DNA of 64,000 nt from Streptomyces sp. R28 (GTDB lineage: Bacteria; Actinomycetota; Actinomycetes; Streptomycetales; Streptomycetaceae), in assembly GCF_041052385.1 (NCBI RefSeq), contig NZ_CP163439.1, forward strand, positions 1,302,001-1,366,000, read 5' to 3'. The translations under genes and the position numbers were made by a program. Position 1 is the first letter of the stretch; every line of letters starts with the position of its first letter. Of the stretch, positions 62,615-64,000 are shown one piece after another. The notes below the pieces were generated by a model. It saw only the letters and a program-made list of their open reading frames with translations, ran no database searches and was not told where the DNA came from.

Positions 62615-64000
62615 TCAGGACGTGCCGGGGGTGAACTGCCACCAGTTCATGTTCAGCAGGTAGCCGCTGCCGCCGGTGAACCGCAGGTAGAGGTCCTGGG
62701 TTCCTGCCGCGCCGCCGACCGGGCAGGTCACCGTCGTCCAGGTCTGCCAGCCCCCGGTGTTCGGCACACCGCACCGGCCCACGACCGTCCCGCTCGGCGA
62801 ACCCAGGCGCAGTTCGACGGTGCCGCCGGCGCTGGCCGAGGCCACGCGCGCAGTGAAGGAGGATGCGCCCGGCCCGAAGGCCACGCCCTTGACCTTGATG
62901 TAGTCGCCGTTGTCGATCCAGCCGACGTTCATTCCGCCGTCACTGGTCCATTCGGTCTCGATCCCGGAACCCCAGGCGAGCGTCTCGGCCTCCTGGCGGA
63001 CGTACGGGTTGAGCGTGTCGGCCTGGGGTGCGCCGCTGTTCGTCATGTTGATCACGGGGATCGTGCCGTCGGCGTTGTAGGAGAACCTCTCCACCGCGAC
63101 CGAGCGGGTGAAGCCGCCGCCGCCCGGGAGCGCGCCGTTGTGATAGAAGAAATACGAGTTGCCCTTAAAGTCCACGATGCCCGGGTGGTTGGTGAAGCTG
63201 TTGCCCTGGGCGGGCATGACTGTTCCACGGTAGGTCCACGGCCCGGTCGGGCTGGGTGCCGTGGAGTAGGCGATGAACTCCTGGCAGCACTTGGCCGCAT
63301 ACACGATGTAGTACAGACCGCCCCGTTTGTAGACCCAGGGTCCTTCTTCGTACAGCGTGGGACGGTCGGGGTTGTCGGTGCGGGTGCCGAAGCCCGCGGT
63401 GGTGAGCGGAATTCTGGTGGGGCTGCCCGCGTAGGACGTCATGTCCGCGTTCAGCTTGACGTACCACAGGTTCGGGTTACCCCAGTACAGGTAGGCCTGA
63501 CCGTCGTCGTCGATGAAGACGGTCGGGTCGATCTCAGTGTTCTCCACCAGCGGATGGCCGAGGGCGTCCCGGAACGGGCCGGTGGGGCTGTCCGCCACCG
63601 CCACGCCGATGGCGAACTGGCCGGTCCCCCGGACCGTCACCGGCACGTACCAGTAGAACTTGCCGCCCCGTTCGACGGCCTGGCCCGCCCACGCGTTGTC
63701 GGCCGCCCAGCTGAAGGTGTTCAGGCTGAGCGGTGAGCCGTGGTCGGTCCAGTTGACCATGTCGGCGGAGGACCACACCCGCCAGTCCTTCATCACGAAG
63801 GAGGAGGTGGAGCCGTCCTCGTCGTGCCCGGTGTAGAGGTAGACCCGCCCGTTGTGCACCAGTGGGGAAGGGTCGGCGGTGTAGACGTGCTGCACGATCG
63901 GGTTGTCGGCCCTGGCCTCTGTGGGATGCACCGCGGCGGGAAGGACGGCGAACGTCAGCAGGAGGCCCACCACCCAGGCGGCTGCCCGGGTGAACCTCGT
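62615..64000 (-). CDS. Secreted GH43 arabinan/arabinoxylan hydrolase with CBM6, 5' end outside window
   Basis: At least 461 residues. The frame is open to the window edge; the hydrophobic WVVGLLLTFAVLPAAV segment is a signal peptide whose start lies beyond 64000. The GH43 propeller begins NPIVQHVYTADPSPLVHNGRVYLYTG (general base Asp in ADPSP); EIDPTVFIDDDG gives the second Asp and EGPWVYKRGG the acid Glu, as in subfamily 29-type enzymes. The C-terminal CBM6 has EAETLAWGSGIE, IDNGDYIKVKGV and YLLNMNWWQF. It removes arabinose side chains outside the cell. Confidence 0.92.
   Translation of the reverse strand, partial: TRFTRAAAWVVGLLLTFAVLPAAVHPTEARADNPIVQHVYTADPSPLVHNGRVYLYTGHDEDGSTSSFVMKDWRVWSSADMVNWTDHGSPLSLNTFSWAADNAWAGQAVERGGKFYWYVPVTVRGTGQFAIGVAVADSPTGPFRDALGHPLVENTEIDPTVFIDDDGQAYLYWGNPNLWYVKLNADMTSYAGSPTRIPLTTAGFGTRTDNPDRPTLYEEGPWVYKRGGLYYIVYAAKCCQEFIAYSTAPSPTGPWTYRGTVMPAQGNSFTNHPGIVDFKGNSYFFYHNGALPGGGGFTRSVAVERFSYNADGTIPVINMTNSGAPQADTLNPYVRQEAETLAWGSGIETEWTSDGGMNVGWIDNGDYIKVKGVAFGPGASSFTARVASASAGGTVELRLGSPSGTVVGRCGVPNTGGWQTWTTVTCPVGGAAGTQDLYLRFTGGSGYLLNMNWWQFTPGTS

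Noticed and set aside
1..64000. CRISPR arrays, tRNA or rRNA genes, biosynthetic gene clusters
   Set aside because: No regularly spaced repeats, no tRNA-like TTCGANTC contexts with cloverleaf arms, and no PKS, NRPS or terpene synthase motifs were seen in either strand.

Overview
High-GC DNA (roughly 70%) with GTG/TTG starts preceded by GGAGG-type ribosome sites, many Tat/Sec-secreted plant-polysaccharide enzymes, PucR, PadR and LacI regulators and a tryptophan gene of actinobacterial type. All of this points to a Streptomyces chromosome, probably a plastic arm-like region, because at least ten genes are broken or nested in mobile DNA. No tRNA, rRNA or CRISPR array was seen.

Layout. 1-2124: an ABC ATPase (partial) and its PadR regulator, with a decayed second padR copy facing the other way. 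2514-16315: a plant cell-wall glycan locus. A leftward operon (GH3, CE7 esterase, broken GH1, GH31 alpha-xylosidase) and a rightward set (LacI regulator, GH43, GH5, GH42) share a bidirectional control region with two GAAGCGCTTC operators. The enzyme set fits xyloglucan-type oligosaccharide breakdown. 16991-17722: a FadR-type regulator.

18061-29911: an 11.85-kb Tn3-family transposon with matching 38-bp terminal inverted repeats. Its transposase gene is split at codon 960 by a 4.6-kb Tn554-like element (two tyrosine recombinases, a small TnpC and a membrane-protein passenger). The 3' end of tnpA reappears at 25639. A 942-bp IS5-family element lies beyond it, then passenger genes (TetR regulator with a perfect operator, and an SDR oxidoreductase), and last a tyrosine recombinase with a likely core recombination site, resembling the TnpI/IRS resolution systems of some Tn3 elements. 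The right end of the transposon cuts into a small gene coupled to trpC.

30049-34806: trpC, then a peptide/nickel-type ABC importer (lipoprotein plus a fused DppB-DppC permease) preceded by an iron-box-like site. No ATPase gene is nearby. 35486-51236: an amine-catabolism island bracketed by two 545-residue PucR regulators: sarcosine-oxidase-like enzyme, type II HAD hydrolase, polyamine-type ABC importer, amine oxidase, aldehyde dehydrogenase, D-2-hydroxyacid dehydrogenase, class III aminotransferase and a broken cupin gene. The likely flow is uptake of an amine, oxidation to an aldehyde, oxidation to an acid, and transamination.

51680-64000: a second secreted glycan-enzyme region: SGNH esterase with ricin lectin; a second copy of the dual-operator control region, here without its LacI gene; GH36, GH43 and GH5 (the last two are paralogues of those at 10.7-14.1 kb); a LacI regulator with a CebR-type operator; a GH12-CBM2 cellulase broken by one base; an esterase-CBM2 gene that has lost its nucleophile; and a GH43-CBM6 enzyme running off the window end.
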